Positions 5,613 through 6,733 of a DNA stretch of 6,733 nt are shown in pieces. The DNA comes from Myxococcales bacterium (GTDB lineage Bacteria; Myxococcota; Polyangia; Fen-1088), in contig PMJE01000267.1 of the NCBI GenBank assembly GCA_003157315.1, forward strand, positions 7,244-13,976, in the 5' to 3' direction. Numbering within the stretch: the stretch's first letter is position 1; every line of letters starts with the position of its first letter. Made by a program: the position numbers and the translations under genes. The notes under the pieces were generated by a model, which searched no databases, had not been told where the DNA came from, and was given only the letters and a program-made list of their open reading frames with translations.

Positions 5613-6733
5613 ATGCACGGCACCCACGACTACCTGGCAGGGCTTGCGCAGATCCACACGCGCGAGAACGTAGAGGAGCGCCGTGCTCTGTGGCGGCAAG
5701 GTCTGGCCAGCTTGGCGGTGGCGGCTTCGGATCAGCAACCCACGCCACTCGAAGGGCTGGCCACTGAGCCGCTTCTGAACAGTGTGCGGGTGGCTGTGTC
5801 GAGCGGGCTGCTCGACGACATTAGCTTCCTTTCGCGGCCAGTGGCCATGGCCGCACTTTTCGAGCTGGCAGGTGCATTGCCTCCCGGGCCGGAGAAGCGC
5901 GAGCTTGGTCGGCGGGTCTTGACTGCCCTGCACGAGGGAGACGCGGCCACCTTCGTGACCCTTGCGACCTCGCTCGCCTTGTCGTCGCCGCGCGCGCTTG
6001 GGGGCGCGCTGGTGCGCGCACGGGTGGCGCTTTCGCTGCGGCTGCCCATCGCGGCGGGCACTGGCGCGGACACCCTGGCGCTGGCGCTCATATCGCGGCC
6101 TGAGTTGGAACGCGAGTGGCTGACCGCCCTTTCTTTGGGCGCATTGCCTTCTCGCCGCCTGGCCGGGCGCCTGCTCGAACGGGCCGCGCGCGAGGCCGCT
6201 CGTCGCGCTGAGGAGGGTGACGACAGCGGCGTGCGCGTCTTCGAGCGCCCGACGGTGCGCGCGGCGTGGAGCCGTCTCATCGGCGATCGCGAGTCGCTGG
6301 TGTGGCGTCACGTGGCCGCTGCGCGTGGGCTGTTGGCCGCAGCCGTGCCGATGCGCGCAGAAGAGATCGATCGCGATCTTCAGCCCCGCCTGGGTCCCAG
6401 CGAATGGCGGCGCGCCGCCACCTCGCTGGCCGCCACGCTTTCCCACGATCCCGACAAAGCCCTGGCGCGCTGCTTGGAGATCCTGGCCAGCGAGATCACA
6501 GCCAAGGATCCAGGTGTGGCTTCGGTGATGATCTTCGGCCTTTCGCGCGCGGTGGAAGAAGAGCCCGAGGCGGCGGAGGAACTCCTGACCAAGCTAGTCC
6601 TGGTCGGCGGCATCGACGCTATCGAGGCGCTGGGCGACCTCTACGAGGAGCACGCAGGCAACCCCATTGGGGCCCAGGCGGCGTTCAGCGCGGTGGAGAC
6701 TCTGCGCGCGACCGCGCCGACCGATGATGACGG
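5613..6733 (+). CDS. Large alpha-helical protein of unknown function, 5' part only (runs off the right edge)
   Basis: From ATG 5613 a frame with strongly G/C third positions runs 373 codons to the window end. The protein is rich in Ala, Leu, Arg and Glu and reads as a series of amphipathic helices, for example RRLAGRLLERAAREAARRAE (181-200), VWRHVAAARGLLAAAV (230-245) and EEPEAAEELLTKLVLVGGIDAIEALGD (316-342). This suggests a HEAT/TPR-like helical scaffold, but I recognise no family. I see no Walker A, nuclease, helicase, signal or membrane motif in the visible part. It follows the S gene by 124 bases in the same direction, so co-transcription is possible. There is no ribosome site before the ATG, and the same frame is open back to 5457 with coding-like residues (VDSPGELVHFLGTLVRYRSRL just before the Met) but no ATG, GTG or TTG. 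The true start is therefore uncertain: a CTG (5589) start or a lost 5' end are alternatives. Confidence 0.75.
   Translation, partial: MHGTHDYLAGLAQIHTRENVEERRALWRQGLASLAVAASDQQPTPLEGLATEPLLNSVRVAVSSGLLDDISFLSRPVAMAALFELAGALPPGPEKRELGRRVLTALHEGDAATFVTLATSLALSSPRALGGALVRARVALSLRLPIAAGTGADTLALALISRPELEREWLTALSLGALPSRRLAGRLLERAAREAARRAEEGDDSGVRVFERPTVRAAWSRLIGDRESLVWRHVAAARGLLAAAVPMRAEEIDRDLQPRLGPSEWRRAATSLAATLSHDPDKALARCLEILASEITAKDPGVASVMIFGLSRAVEEEPEAAEELLTKLVLVGGIDAIEALGDLYEEHAGNPIGAQAAFSAVETLRATAPTDDD

Noticed and set aside
5463..6446. A 327-codon minus-strand frame
   Set aside because: It lies antisense to the plus-strand helical gene, which has much better codon use; its Arg/Gln/Pro-rich, low-complexity product is typical of a shadow frame.

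Overview
The window is GC-rich DNA from a free-living bacterium. The G/C-dominated third codon positions, a CBM9-type lipoprotein, a CPBP membrane protein of a subfamily I associate with myxobacteria, and a large Ala/Arg/Leu-rich helical protein fit a Myxococcota-like or similar high-GC environmental lineage. That assignment is inference; no rRNA or marker gene is present.

Layout. (1) 1-1341, minus strand: the N-terminal 447 residues of a secreted, probably lipid-anchored protein with a carbohydrate-binding family 9-like domain; its 3' end lies beyond the left edge. (2) 1342-1942: a gene-free divergent spacer of about 600 bp full of palindromes, including three identical 36-bp REP-like elements (1650-1685, 1782-1817, 1860-1895) whose two gaps each hold a further GC-rich hairpin with a TTT loop. 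(3) 1943-2989, plus: a CPBP/Abi-type multi-pass membrane protein whose glutamate motif has Leu in the first Glu position. (4) 2990-3547: about 560 bp without a convincing gene; it begins with a strong 54-nt hairpin (3043-3096) and then drops to roughly 59% GC in the part counted. (5) 3548-4759 and 4763-5488, plus: a compact two-gene operon for a type I-like N6-adenine DNA methyltransferase (HsdM-like) and a half-length, single-TRD specificity subunit (HsdS-like). No restriction (HsdR) gene is visible. (6) 5613 to the right edge, plus: the 5' part of a large alpha-helical protein of unknown function; its reading frame stays open upstream into the hsdS-like 3' end without a normal start codon.

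How the genes may work together. The M and S genes form one functional unit: stop and start are separated by 3 bases and a good ribosome site lies inside the M gene end. Two half-S subunits with M would be expected to methylate a symmetric bipartite site. Whether this is an orphan methyltransferase, part of a restriction system with R elsewhere, or a unit that includes the downstream helical protein cannot be decided here. The M-S pair sits between a low-GC gene-free stretch and a gene that seems to lack its start, which suggests, but does not prove, an insertion. The lipoprotein and the CPBP protein are divergent neighbours with no clear functional tie to the methylase.
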